DNA of 64,000 bases. Origin: Bacteroidales bacterium. Lineage in GTDB: Bacteria; Bacteroidota; Bacteroidia; Bacteroidales; UBA932. Position numbers and translations under genes: made by a program. Within the stretch, counting starts at the first letter, position 1, and each line of letters begins with the position of its first letter. Below, one piece after another: positions 26,059 to 34,988 of this stretch. The notes under the pieces were generated by a model. It saw nothing but the letters and a program-made list of their open reading frames with translations. It had not been told where the DNA came from and ran no database searches. The stretch covers positions 62,001 to 126,000 of the forward strand of contig JAEESO010000003.1 of the NCBI GenBank assembly GCA_016286385.1. Reading direction: 5' to 3'.

Positions 26059-28620
26059 ATGACACTGATAACCACCATCCTTATTTCCCTTCTGCCGTTT
26101 GTGAACCCGTTTGTGGGGACAGATGCGCACGGCCACACGTTCCCCGGGGCGGTGTACCCCTTTGGCATGATACAGCTGAGCCCGGACACCAGACCAAACG
26201 CCGGAGACTGGGACGGCTGCAGCGGTTACCACTACTCCGACTCCGTCATCTATGGGTTCAGCCACACCCACCTCAGCGGCACTGGCTGTGACGACTGGTG
26301 CGATGTCCTCATCACCCCCGGCGGGAAGCCTTCGCGTTTTTCTCACAGCAGTGAAAAGGCCACTCCAGGGTATTATGAGGTGTATCTGGAGGATACAAAG
26401 GTGCAGGCAAAAGTGGCCGCAGGGAAACGCAGCGCCATCCACGAATACTCCTTCTCCGGCCCTGCCAGCATCACGGTGGACTTAAGGCACAGGGACCATC
26501 TGGACGATTACAGCCTTAACGTGAGCGGCAACACCTGCTACGGTTACCGCATCTCCAGCAGCTGGGCCCGCGGCCAGAGGGTGTATTTCTATATGGAGTT
26601 CTCTGAGAAGGCACTCGAGCCGGGGATTATCGGCCCTACGGCAACAATTCTCTTCCCCGGAAAAAAACTCGCCGTTAGGGTGGGCATATCCTCCGTCTCC
26701 TGGCAGAACGCAAGGGCCAATCTCAAGGCCGATTACCCAAAGTCCCTGAATGCCCAGAAAAAGGCCACTGGAAAGGCCTGGGAGGCATATCTTAAAAAGG
26801 TACCCTGCCCCTACAGGGACAAGGAGCACAGAACCCGCTTCTACACGGCCCTCTACCACACCGGCATCCATCCTACGCTGTATTCAGATGTAAACGGAGA
26901 GTATCGCGGCATGGACGGCCTGGTTCATAAGGCCGATGGCTGGGACCGTTACACCGTTTTCTCCCTCTGGGATACCTTCAGGGGCCTTCACCCGCTACTC
27001 ATGGAGATTGAACCTGAGCGCACGGTGGACTTCATCCGCTCCATGCTCTCCATCTGCGACGAAGCCGGCAAACTCCCCGTCTGGGAACTCTCCGGCTACG
27101 AAACCAACTGTATGATAGGCTACAACGCCGCCCCCGTTGTGGCCGATGCCATCCTCCGCGGCCTCCCCGGTTTTGACTACGAGAAGGCCTTCCAGGCCAT
27201 GCTGGCAAGCGCCCGCAACGGGGAATTCGGCCTTGACAGCTTCCGCCGTAACGGCCTTGTCCTGGCCGATGACGAGCACGAATCCGTGTCCAAGACCCTT
27301 GAGTACGCCTTTGACGACTGGTGCGTGGCTCAGGTAGCCCTGAGACTTGGCCACATGGCTGAGTATGAGGAGTTTATGAAAAGTTCCCAGTATTGGAAAA
27401 ACGTCCTTGACCCTGAGACAAAGTTCATGAGGGCGCGCCTTAATGGCCGATGGTTCTCTCCCTTCGACCCCCGCGAGGTCAACAACAACTACACGGAAGC
27501 CAATTCCTGGCAGTACAGTTTCTTCGTGCCTCATGACATACCGGGTCTCATAGAGGCCCTTGGCGGCCCGGAAGCCTTCGAGGCACGCCTGGACGCCCTT
27601 TTCACCGCTCCTCAGAAGACTACCGGACGCACCCAGGCCGATATAACTGGGCTTATCGGCCAGTATGCCCACGGCAATGAACCCAGCCACCACGTGGCGT
27701 ATCTGTACGATGCTGTCGGCAAGCCGGAAAAACGGCAGGCCCGTGTGAATGAAATCCTTGAAAACCTGTACTCAAGTGCCCCTGACGGCCTTTGTGGCAA
27801 CGATGACTGCGGCCAGATGAGCGCCTGGTATGTGCTGTCCTCCATTGGGAAGTATCCCGTTTGTCCGGTGATTGCCGGTCAAGCCGGCAATGACGGAGAC
27901 CGTCATGCCCGACCTGATCGGGCATCTCTTGCCATTGTGACAAACCCTGCATTCGTGATGCAGAATGACATTTTCACTGACTCTCTGGAAGTAGCAATCA
28001 GTGGTGAAGGAACCATCTTCTACCGCATTGCAGGCGGCGCCGAGACCCTTTACACCGGTCCTTTCACGGTGACTGAGCCGTGCACTCTGGAGGCCTGGTC
28101 AATACGTAACGGCCGCCGGAGTTTTGTTACAAGGAGCAGCGTGCGGCAGGTGCAGAAAGACCGCGCAATCAAGATCCTTTCACGCTACAGCCGCCAGTAC
28201 AATGCAGGCGGAGACACCGGCCTCATAGACGGCACCAGAGGCAGCATCAACTGGCGCACCGGAGGCTGGCAGGGGTATCAGGACACGGACTTCACGGCCG
28301 TGCTGGACCTCCTTGAGGAAAGGCCTCTGAGCATAGTGGGAGCAGGTTTTTGCCAGGATGCAAGGTCCTGGATATGGATGCCGCGGTATGTGGAGTTCTC
28401 TGTATCGGCCGATGGCGTCAATTTCACCCCGGCGGGGCGCGTTGACAATACAGTGGACGAGAAGGACATAACCATTCAGGTCTGGGACGCTCAGCTTCCA
28501 GTTAATTGCACGGCACGTTACGTCAGAATCCACGCCGCGAACATCGGCACAATTCCGTCCTGGCATCCCGGCGCAGGCGCCCCCGGCTTCATCTTTACCG
28601 ACGAAGTCTGGGCCCGGTGA
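26059..28620 (+). CDS. GH92 alpha-mannosidase with C-terminal discoidin-like domain
   Basis: The 853-residue enzyme opens with a short hydrophobic signal followed by FVNPFVGTDAHGHTFPGA, the GH92 hallmark. Later GH92 signatures are WDRYTVFSLWDTFRG, HGNEPSHHVAYLYD and GNDDCGQMSAW. GH92 enzymes are calcium-dependent exo-alpha-mannosidases acting on N-glycans or mannans. At residue 605 an in-frame palindromic element (27871-27925) interrupts the protein just after GKYPVCP. The usual closing strands of the GH92 domain (a GxPLF-type segment) are not recognisable there. A chitobiase-C-like segment (about 630-690) and an F5/8-type discoidin domain (about 700-853) follow. Activity may therefore be altered. 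Its stop abuts the convergent GH3 stop. Confidence 0.9.
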   Translation: MTLITTILISLLPFVNPFVGTDAHGHTFPGAVYPFGMIQLSPDTRPNAGDWDGCSGYHYSDSVIYGFSHTHLSGTGCDDWCDVLITPGGKPSRFSHSSEKATPGYYEVYLEDTKVQAKVAAGKRSAIHEYSFSGPASITVDLRHRDHLDDYSLNVSGNTCYGYRISSSWARGQRVYFYMEFSEKALEPGIIGPTATILFPGKKLAVRVGISSVSWQNARANLKADYPKSLNAQKKATGKAWEAYLKKVPCPYRDKEHRTRFYTALYHTGIHPTLYSDVNGEYRGMDGLVHKADGWDRYTVFSLWDTFRGLHPLLMEIEPERTVDFIRSMLSICDEAGKLPVWELSGYETNCMIGYNAAPVVADAILRGLPGFDYEKAFQAMLASARNGEFGLDSFRRNGLVLADDEHESVSKTLEYAFDDWCVAQVALRLGHMAEYEEFMKSSQYWKNVLDPETKFMRARLNGRWFSPFDPREVNNNYTEANSWQYSFFVPHDIPGLIEALGGPEAFEARLDALFTAPQKTTGRTQADITGLIGQYAHGNEPSHHVAYLYDAVGKPEKRQARVNEILENLYSSAPDGLCGNDDCGQMSAWYVLSSIGKYPVCPVIAGQAGNDGDRHARPDRASLAIVTNPAFVMQNDIFTDSLEVAISGEGTIFYRIAGGAETLYTGPFTVTEPCTLEAWSIRNGRRSFVTRSSVRQVQKDRAIKILSRYSRQYNAGGDTGLIDGTRGSINWRTGGWQGYQDTDFTAVLDLLEERPLSIVGAGFCQDARSWIWMPRYVEFSVSADGVNFTPAGRVDNTVDEKDITIQVWDAQLPVNCTARYVRIHAANIGTIPSWHPGAGAPGFIFTDEVWAR
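27871..27925 (+). repeat. In-frame palindromic element of three consecutive hairpins inside the GH92 gene
   Basis: Three adjoining inverted repeats occupy 55 bases: ATTGCCGG/CCGGCAAT (27871-27878, 27884-27891), ATGACGG/CCGTCAT (27890-27896, 27900-27906) and ATGCCCGA/TCGGGCAT (27905-27912, 27918-27925). Translation gives IAGQAGNDGDRHARPDRAS with no stop. Hydrophilic peptides of this kind are reminiscent of small palindromic repeats that invade coding regions in other bacteria. Confidence 0.8.
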
Positions 28621-30693
28621 TCAGAACTTGTAACTAAGGGACTTAAGGTCACTGCTGGAGCCGCCGTAAAGGAGAGTGTATTCTCCGTGAAGCGGCACCA
28701 TATTCTGGGCCTCCTCATCCCACCACAGGAATGTCTCATCAGTGAGAGGAATGCTCACATTCACGGTTTCACCTGCATTGAGAGCCACACGCTTAAAGCC
28801 GCGGAGGGTCTTGACGGGGCCTTCTGTATCGGCCGGGCGGGAAATGTACAACTGAACCACCTCAGAGCCATCTACGGAGCCGGTATTTGTGACCGGAATC
28901 ACCAGCGAGCCACGCTTCACGGAAGCCTCCCCGTACTCAAACGTGGTGTAGCTGAGGCCGTATCCGAACGGGTACAGGGGCTCGCCGCGGAAGTAGCGGT
29001 AGGTGTGGCCTTCCATGTTGTAATCCTCCACCTCCGGGAGGTCCTCTACGCTCCTGTAGAAGGTTACGGGCAGTTTGGCCGATGGATTGACGTCCCCGAA
29101 CAGGACATCGGCAATGGCTGGACCGCCTTCCTGCCCGGGATACCAGGCCTGGAGGATGGCGCTGCAGCTCTCAGTCTCAGGCACAAGGCCCATGGCGCTG
29201 CCGGAGAAATTCACAAGGACCACTTTCTTCCCGGCGGCCTTGAGGGCCCCCAGAAGTTCCCGCTGAACGGCCGGAAGTTCAATGTCAGTGCGGTCTCCGC
29301 CCTCGAAGCCGGGGACGGCAACGGGCATTTCCTCGCCCTCGTAACGGGGAGAGATGCCGCCGGCAAAGATTACAATTTCGGCCTCTCCAAGCCGGCCGAT
29401 AACATCCCCTTCAAGGCCGTCCACAATGCCGCAGCCCTTGACGTAAGTGATTCCTGTAATGCGCTCCTGAAGGGCTTCCAGGAGGGTTGTGGTGTGGTTT
29501 GGAACGGGGTTGTAGTTACCCCACATCATCTCCTTGTCATCGGCATTTGGGCCCACAACTGCAATGCGTTCCGTGCCCTTCAGGGGAAGGATTCCGTCGT
29601 TTTGCAGAAGAACCAGAGTCTCCGCGGCCATCCTGCGGGAAAGCGCCCTGTGCTCAGGGCTTTCCACAAGCGTTGAGTCAAGCCCTTCACAGGGGGATAC
29701 CCCGTCCATCTCTCCAAGGAGGATGCGCTCCGTGAGGATCTTCAGCACGGCACGGTCAAGGTCTTCCGGCGCCAGAAGGCCCTGCGCAACTGCGTCGGGA
29801 ATGTATTTATAGGCTACGCCGCACTCTACGTCTATACCGTTTTTCACGGCGGCGGCAGCGGTTTCTGCTCCAGTCTTAAGGTACCCGTGGCGGCCTTCCA
29901 TGTAGAAATCGTCAAGGGCCCAGCAGTCCGACACTACCATTCCCTTGTACCCCCACTCTCCGCGGAGTATGTCATTCACTAGATAGCTGTTTGCACCGCA
30001 GGGGACGCCCCTGAAGCGGTTGTAGGCGGTCATGACCTCCTCCACGCCGGCCTTTGTCACAAGGTCCTTGAAAGCGGGAAGATAGGTTTCACGAAGGTCT
30101 CTTTCAGATACCACGGCATCAAAATGATGACGGTTCTTCTCCGTGCCGGAATGCACTGCAAGGTGCTTTGCGCAGGCGTGGAGTTTCTTTACCGGGGCCT
30201 TGGGGTCTCCCTGGAGTCCCCGCACAACCGCAATGCCCATCACACCGGTGAGATAAGGGTCTTCACCGTATGTCTCCATTCCGCGGCCCCAGCGCGGGTC
30301 ACGGAAGATGTTAATATTGGGTGTCCAGAAGGTAAGTCCCTGATACCAGCCGCTTTCGGCCGCCATTTTGTGCTTTATGCGGGCTTCATCGCTCACTACC
30401 GTGAAAACCTCCTCCAGAATAGGCTCGTCAAAGGAGGCCGCCATGGCAATTGGCATGGGGAACACCGTTGCCGCACCGTTACGGGCAACCCCGTGAAGGG
30501 CCTCGTTCCACCAGTTGTAGCTCCTGATCCCAAGGCGCTCCACCGCCGGGGAATTGTACACCATCAGCGAAGCCTTTTCTTCCAGGGTAAGCTGTTTCAG
30601 GATGTCCTTGGCCCGTTTTTCGGCCTTCTGCTGCGGGCTTTGGCATGCTGCCATAACCGCCACGGCAAGTGAGAGGAGGATGACTTTTTTCAT
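28621..30693 (-). CDS. GH3 family beta-glycosidase lipoprotein
   Basis: The 690-residue enzyme has an SPII signal (VMAAC, Cys17). GH3 signatures are YNWWNEALHGVAR, TPNINIFRDPRWGRG, CAKHL with Lys176-His177, and nucleophile Asp256 in VVSDCWAL. The C-terminal fibronectin-like domain contains YPFGYGLSYTTFEY. WWNEALHGV is common in beta-xylosidase/beta-glucosidase branches of GH3, but the sugar cannot be fixed. The start at 30693 was chosen because the signal peptide begins there. The longer reading to 30864 lies inside the upstream metalloprotease gene and has no signal. It follows that gene by 13 bases. Confidence 0.92.
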   Translation of the reverse strand: MKKVILLSLAVAVMAACQSPQQKAEKRAKDILKQLTLEEKASLMVYNSPAVERLGIRSYNWWNEALHGVARNGAATVFPMPIAMAASFDEPILEEVFTVVSDEARIKHKMAAESGWYQGLTFWTPNINIFRDPRWGRGMETYGEDPYLTGVMGIAVVRGLQGDPKAPVKKLHACAKHLAVHSGTEKNRHHFDAVVSERDLRETYLPAFKDLVTKAGVEEVMTAYNRFRGVPCGANSYLVNDILRGEWGYKGMVVSDCWALDDFYMEGRHGYLKTGAETAAAAVKNGIDVECGVAYKYIPDAVAQGLLAPEDLDRAVLKILTERILLGEMDGVSPCEGLDSTLVESPEHRALSRRMAAETLVLLQNDGILPLKGTERIAVVGPNADDKEMMWGNYNPVPNHTTTLLEALQERITGITYVKGCGIVDGLEGDVIGRLGEAEIVIFAGGISPRYEGEEMPVAVPGFEGGDRTDIELPAVQRELLGALKAAGKKVVLVNFSGSAMGLVPETESCSAILQAWYPGQEGGPAIADVLFGDVNPSAKLPVTFYRSVEDLPEVEDYNMEGHTYRYFRGEPLYPFGYGLSYTTFEYGEASVKRGSLVIPVTNTGSVDGSEVVQLYISRPADTEGPVKTLRGFKRVALNAGETVNVSIPLTDETFLWWDEEAQNMVPLHGEYTLLYGGSSSDLKSLSYKF

Positions 30694-30706
30694 ATAGGAT
30701 ACCTGT

Positions 30707-31573
30707 CTACAGTTGATTATCACGCAGGGAGAAGGTGTCTCCCTGGCGGAGGTCTCCGGTTTGCATGCCCTTTTTGAGCCAGCGCATGCGCTGGGCGGCG
30801 GTGCCGTGGGTGAAGGATTCCTCAACGGCATAGCCCTGGGCCTTTTTCTGGAGGTAGTCGTCACCTATCACGGAGGCGCAGCGGATGGCTTCCTCAAGGT
30901 CTCCGTCCTCGATGGAAGAGAACATTGAACTCTCATAGTGGGCCCACACGCCGGCGTAGAAATCGGCCTGGAGCTCTATACGGACGCTCATGCGATTGGC
31001 GTCTGTCTTAGACATGCGCGCCATCTGCTGGTGTGCCTGACCCAGCGTTCCCACAAGGTTCTGGACGTGATGTCCTACCTCATGGGCGATGACGTAGGCG
31101 TAGGCAAAATCACCGTCTGCGCCAAGCTGGGATTTCATGCTGGAGAAGAAGCTGAGGTCTATGTACAGCTTTTCATCGGCGCTGCAGTAGAAGGGTCCCA
31201 TAGCCGCCTGACCCTGGCCGCAACTGGTGGAAGTGCTGCCGGTGTAGAGCACAAGGATGGGGTTACGGTACTCTCCAAAGCCATTTTTGCGGAAGTATGC
31301 GCTCCAGACATCCTCAGTAGATGCCAGAATCTGGCGGGAGAACTTGGCAAGGGCCTCGTTCTCTTCCGTGGGCTGATAGGATTCCTCCGTCATAGTGGCC
31401 ACGCCACCCGCCCCCTGAACTGCCCTGAAGACATCTCCAAGGTCTCCGCCCATAAGGAGCGTAAGTATTGCCACAATGGCTATTCCGCCGATTCCCATAC
31501 CGGCTTTTGCACCACCGCTCATACCGCGGCGGTCTTCTACGTTTTGGCTTTCACGCCTGCCGTCCATTCTCAT
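30707..31573 (-). CDS. ypfJ: YpfJ-type neutral zinc metallopeptidase
   Basis: The 288-residue protein starts MRMDGRRESQNVEDRRG, the characteristic N-terminus of YpfJ. One membrane segment follows (about 26-42). The zinc motif HEVGHHVQN is at 164-172, preceded by YAYVIAHE, and a downstream ELQADFYAGVWAHY segment supplies the third ligand region. The family is widespread and its physiological substrate is not established. It is co-directional with and close to the GH3 gene, so they may share a transcript. The segment FTHGTAAQRMRWLKKGMQTG near the end is also family-typical. Confidence 0.92.
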   Translation of the reverse strand: MRMDGRRESQNVEDRRGMSGGAKAGMGIGGIAIVAILTLLMGGDLGDVFRAVQGAGGVATMTEESYQPTEENEALAKFSRQILASTEDVWSAYFRKNGFGEYRNPILVLYTGSTSTSCGQGQAAMGPFYCSADEKLYIDLSFFSSMKSQLGADGDFAYAYVIAHEVGHHVQNLVGTLGQAHQQMARMSKTDANRMSVRIELQADFYAGVWAHYESSMFSSIEDGDLEEAIRCASVIGDDYLQKKAQGYAVEESFTHGTAAQRMRWLKKGMQTGDLRQGDTFSLRDNQL

Positions 31574-31590
31574 AGCAAAGAGTATTTTTG

Positions 31591-31598
31591 CAAATTTA
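31591..31598 (-). promoter_or_regulatory. Candidate -7 promoter box of the metallopeptidase gene
   Basis: The minus strand reads TAAATTTG, a TAnnTTTG match, 17 bases before the ATG. A second, imperfect TACTCTTTG lies nearer the start, so the exact start point is uncertain. Confidence 0.4.
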
Positions 31599-31610
31599 AA
31601 AAAATATCCG

Positions 31611-33347
31611 CTATTTCACCATATCCTTGAAAGATGAAGGATTCTGACGGAATTCAGTGGGGGTAAGGGCAAAATACTGTTTGAAGTTGCGTGCGAAAAG
31701 ACTTCCGGAAGAGAATCCGCAGGCCGATGCTACATCGGAAATAGACATCTCCGGAGATGCCGACAGCATCTTTGCGGCATTCTTGAGGCGCACCACGTTG
31801 AGGAATGCCGCCAGGGACTGATAGGGGCTTCCGTGGGAGAAGGCCGATCCTATGCGTTCCTTTGAAAGGTGATACTTGTCCATAAGGAACTGTCTGTCGA
31901 GACGGGAGTCGGCATAAAGACGATTGGTAACTATCTCGTAACGGAGGTATTCGAACAGCTGGGCATCGCTGAGGGAAGACAGTTCCTGATTTCCGCCTGA
32001 GACCGATGCATCCACTTTCTCTCTCTGCAGGAGTACGTTTTCCGAAATCTGTGAAACCAGTGCCTTGTTTTTCCGGCGCACCAGGATAACATACTGAAGG
32101 ATTATTCCAAGGAAAAAGAGGCATATGATAACGCCAAGGGTCAACCACGTAGCAATAGTCCTTGAACGCCTTGCCGCAACCTTCTCACGCTCCAGGGCCA
32201 TTTTCTGCTCCTGATACCGGTACTTTGCCACATAATCCTGGACCAAAGCCCGGTTCTGGTTATCGTAGAGTTTATCGGTAAGATCGGAATAGCGCTGCAT
32301 ATAGTCAAGCGCTTCCCTGTACCTGCCCTTGCTCTTTGCAGCCAGCGCCCTGTTCTCAAGCATCACGGCATAATCGGCATGAAGGGTATCGGCCCCCCAG
32401 CGGCGCTGAAGCTCATCATAGAAGGACAGCATCCTGTCATACTCCCCAAGAAGCGGCCAGGCGCTGGATATCATCTTCCGGCCTCCGAATGTCTTGCTGT
32501 ATCTGGTCTTCTCAAACCGGGCATTGTATTCCAGCGCTTCCTTCTTCATCCCTTCCGCCCCATATGCGTACGAGATGAAGGCCAGGGCCTGTGCGGTGTA
32601 GAAGTCCACATAACCCGGGCGGTTATGGTCACCGGGAAGGTTTGGAGAGTCATCGGCATATGCCTCAGGATTGGCGGCATAATCTTCCAGGTGGGAGATT
32701 ATCTCCTCCGCCACAGGAACAACGTCAAGATAACGTTCAAGGTCTATATATGTGCGAATAAGGCTCTTCCTTGTTTTTATGCCGGCATCTAGATAAAAGA
32801 AGCTCTTCTCACCGTCCAGTATCCTGATGGCATCCTCTATCTTCAGAAGGCCTTCTTCCGCACGGCCGATACGGACAAGTGAAGATCCCATATCGGCCTG
32901 GACCGGGACAGACCTGAGAGGGCTGCCGATAGCATCGCAAACCTCCACGAACCTTAATCCATACTCAACTTCCCCAAGGTCATCGGTCCTTATCCTGCAC
33001 AGATAACACAGATATTCCAGGACATCGGCTTCCTCAGCGGGGCTGAGATGAGGGCCCTGAAGGAGATCCTCGCAGATGGAACGCGCCTGCAGGGAACCGG
33101 ACTCAGTCCTTCCATAAGCCTTTGCGCGAATAAGCTGAGCGTGCAGTTTGTCAATGACACCGGCAGTTTCCGCCGAGTCAACCATAGAAATTACATCTTC
33201 CGTATCCGCCTCTTTCAGCATCATTGAAGAAATGGCTTGAAAGACGGAATCTTTTTTCACATCCGTAGACCCGTGAAACACGGCAGGATGTGAACAGGAT
33301 GCCGATAAAAAGGCCAAGCTTATTATGATGAGTTTAGACTTAAACAT
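31611..33347 (-). CDS. Membrane-spanning TPR/AraC-type transcriptional regulator
   Basis: The 578-residue protein has an N-terminal signal with a lipobox-like SASC (Cys18) and a helical TPR-like sensor region (about 35-395). One strong membrane segment (about 397-423) and a short coiled linker follow, then an AraC-type double helix-turn-helix (about 470-572, with ISDVASACGFSSGSLFARNFKQYF). The topology puts the sensor outside the cytoplasm and the DNA-binding domain inside. I know this design from Bacteroidota regulators near fimbrial and glycan loci. It is divergent from the fimbrial operon with 279 bases between the two starts, so that operon is the likely target. A box TAACTTCG (33359-33352) sits four bases before its ATG. 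Confidence 0.85.
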   Translation of the reverse strand: MFKSKLIIISLAFLSASCSHPAVFHGSTDVKKDSVFQAISSMMLKEADTEDVISMVDSAETAGVIDKLHAQLIRAKAYGRTESGSLQARSICEDLLQGPHLSPAEEADVLEYLCYLCRIRTDDLGEVEYGLRFVEVCDAIGSPLRSVPVQADMGSSLVRIGRAEEGLLKIEDAIRILDGEKSFFYLDAGIKTRKSLIRTYIDLERYLDVVPVAEEIISHLEDYAANPEAYADDSPNLPGDHNRPGYVDFYTAQALAFISYAYGAEGMKKEALEYNARFEKTRYSKTFGGRKMISSAWPLLGEYDRMLSFYDELQRRWGADTLHADYAVMLENRALAAKSKGRYREALDYMQRYSDLTDKLYDNQNRALVQDYVAKYRYQEQKMALEREKVAARRSRTIATWLTLGVIICLFFLGIILQYVILVRRKNKALVSQISENVLLQREKVDASVSGGNQELSSLSDAQLFEYLRYEIVTNRLYADSRLDRQFLMDKYHLSKERIGSAFSHGSPYQSLAAFLNVVRLKNAAKMLSASPEMSISDVASACGFSSGSLFARNFKQYFALTPTEFRQNPSSFKDMVK

Positions 33348-33351
33348 AGAA

Positions 33352-33359
33352 CGAAGTTA
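33352..33359 (-). promoter_or_regulatory. Candidate -7 promoter box of the AraC/TPR regulator gene
   Basis: The minus strand reads TAACTTCG, one base from TAnnTTTG, and ends four bases before the ATG, implying a leaderless mRNA. Confidence 0.4.
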
Positions 33360-33557
33360 GCAACAATTGACGTTTTAAAAAATATTTTTGACAAATAATC
33401 AAAAGGAAACGACAAATAAACAAATGAAAAATTCTGCCAGTTTTCCAATCTTTTTCTTTCACTATTTCCCCTATTATACGGCCCACACCGCGGTTTTTGT
33501 CGATTTTTACTTAAAATTGCTTTCAAAATGTAAAATAATTCGCGCATATTATTATAG

Positions 33558-33588
33558 TTTTATAGTTTGCAACATTTTCTTATATTTG
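33558..33588 (+). promoter_or_regulatory. Predicted promoter of the fimbrial operon
   Basis: A -33-like TTTT (33558-33561) is followed after 19 bases by a perfect -7 box TATATTTG (33581-33588), the consensus Bacteroidota spacing. The DUF3575 ATG is 38 bases downstream. The surrounding 33348-33557 is AT-rich and holds no gene. I saw no long inverted repeats flanking the promoter that would mark an invertible switch. Confidence 0.6.
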
Positions 33589-33626
33589 TCATCTATTTAT
33601 AACAAGTTATATATCTAACGGCTCCA

Positions 33627-34988
33627 ATGCTCATTGTGGGCATCATATCGATGATCCTCTTCTCCGGCCCTGAAAGGCCGGAAACCTCATCGCGCGTGCA
33701 CGAGAACGTGCACGAGAGCCAGGTGTACTTCCGCTGGGACAAGAGTAATTATGAGGACAATTACCGCTCAAATTCCCAGGCGGCAGACAAGGTTTATAAC
33801 CTCATGAAGGATATCGGCACTGAGCGCGTAGACTCCGTAATAGTGAAGGCCTATGCCTCCCCAGAAGGTGCCTACGGGCACAATATGGACCTGAGCCGCC
33901 GCCGTGCAATGGAGTTTGACAGGGCCGTCAAGGAAAAGATGGGCCTTATGGGGGCCGATATCCCCATCACCGTCCTTCCCGGCGGTGAGGCCTGGGAGCA
34001 GTTAAGGGCCCGTGTGGAGGCCGATACAGTAATATCGGCCACGGCAAAGAAACGCACCCTGGCCCTTCTGGACGACGATTCCGTCCCCCGCGACACCAAG
34101 AAATGGCGCATGATGCACTTCTATCTTGGAGAAACCCGTGAGGAAGGTGACGTGTACCACTGGCTCCTCCTCAACCACTATGTGTACCTCCGCTGCCTGG
34201 ACATCAAGATCTACTACCACGATGCCGTTCCGTACAGCCTGGAAGAGCCGGAGGAAGAGGTCAAAGGGGAGCCCGCAATAGCCCCTGAAGAACCCGCAAC
34301 CGTCACTGAAGAGCCCGCCGCACAGCCTGATACAACGGCCGTAGCACCTTCAGAGGTCTTTATTCCCAGTCCAGAACTGGTGTCCCCCGCCCCGGAGAGC
34401 GCCGCAAAACGCCGGTTCTCCCCTGTTATCGGCATCAGTACAAACCTCCTGTTTGACGCCACGTATATCCCCAATTACGGATTTACGTCCGTGCCAAGTT
34501 TCAGCCTTGAGTACTACCCAGCCCGCGGTCACTGGACTTTCGGGGCCGACGTAGACTGGTCCCACTGGCTGCACTACGACACCCACAAGTTCAACCAGAT
34601 CCACAATATCACCCTCCATACCCGCCGGTACTTCAAGAGCGGGGAGAACGGCTTCAAGGGCCTGTACCTGCAGGGTGCGCTGAATGCCGCCATGTATGGC
34701 CTCGGCTGGGATGCCCACGGCTGGGAAGGAGAGCTCCTTGGCGCCAACCTTGGAGCCGGGTACAAGATCAATTTCGGACGCTTCTTCATAGATATGGGCC
34801 TGGACGTGGGCTACTTCTACTCCAGGAATGACCCTTACGTGTGGGGAGACGACGCAACCGGGTGGTATTACTTTGACTACACCGGGGATCCGGCCCAGTT
34901 CAGCCCCCGCCAGAAGGGCTTCCAGTGGTTCGGGCCCACCAGGGCGTACATTTCTATCGGCCTTGACCTCTTTAACAGACGCAAATGA
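33627..34988 (+). CDS. OmpA-like/DUF3575 outer-membrane protein, first gene of the fimbrial operon
   Basis: The 453-residue protein has an OmpA-like peptidoglycan-binding domain at the N-terminus (about 30-130, with VIVKAYASPEGAYGHNMDLS) and a Pro/Glu/Ala-rich linker (about 205-255). A C-terminal beta-barrel domain of the DUF3575 type (ISTNLLFDATYIPNYGFT, then YLQGALNAAMYGLGW) ends in SIGLDLFNRRK. DUF3575 proteins commonly head Mfa/FimA-type loci. The signal peptide is short, and an in-frame stop at 33600 excludes a longer start. A seven-base GC hairpin (33663-33669 with 33676-33682) lies within the first 20 codons. It overlaps the next gene by four bases. Confidence 0.85.
   Translation: MLIVGIISMILFSGPERPETSSRVHENVHESQVYFRWDKSNYEDNYRSNSQAADKVYNLMKDIGTERVDSVIVKAYASPEGAYGHNMDLSRRRAMEFDRAVKEKMGLMGADIPITVLPGGEAWEQLRARVEADTVISATAKKRTLALLDDDSVPRDTKKWRMMHFYLGETREEGDVYHWLLLNHYVYLRCLDIKIYYHDAVPYSLEEPEEEVKGEPAIAPEEPATVTEEPAAQPDTTAVAPSEVFIPSPELVSPAPESAAKRRFSPVIGISTNLLFDATYIPNYGFTSVPSFSLEYYPARGHWTFGADVDWSHWLHYDTHKFNQIHNITLHTRRYFKSGENGFKGLYLQGALNAAMYGLGWDAHGWEGELLGANLGAGYKINFGRFFIDMGLDVGYFYSRNDPYVWGDDATGWYYFDYTGDPAQFSPRQKGFQWFGPTRAYISIGLDLFNRRK

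Noticed and set aside
26995..27693. 232-codon minus-strand open frame opposite GH92
   Set aside because: It is antisense to conserved GH92 motifs and has no features of its own.
30694..30864. 57-residue N-terminal extension of the GH3 protein
   Set aside because: The extension lies inside the upstream metalloprotease gene and precedes a perfect lipoprotein signal.
33348..33626. Invertible or phase-variable fimbrial promoter
   Set aside because: No long homopolymer in the promoter spacer and no flanking inverted repeats were found.
33663..33682. Seven-base GC hairpin just inside the DUF3575 coding region
   Set aside because: It could tune translation, but the bases are fully explained by codons and there is no supporting signal, so it is not listed as a separate feature.
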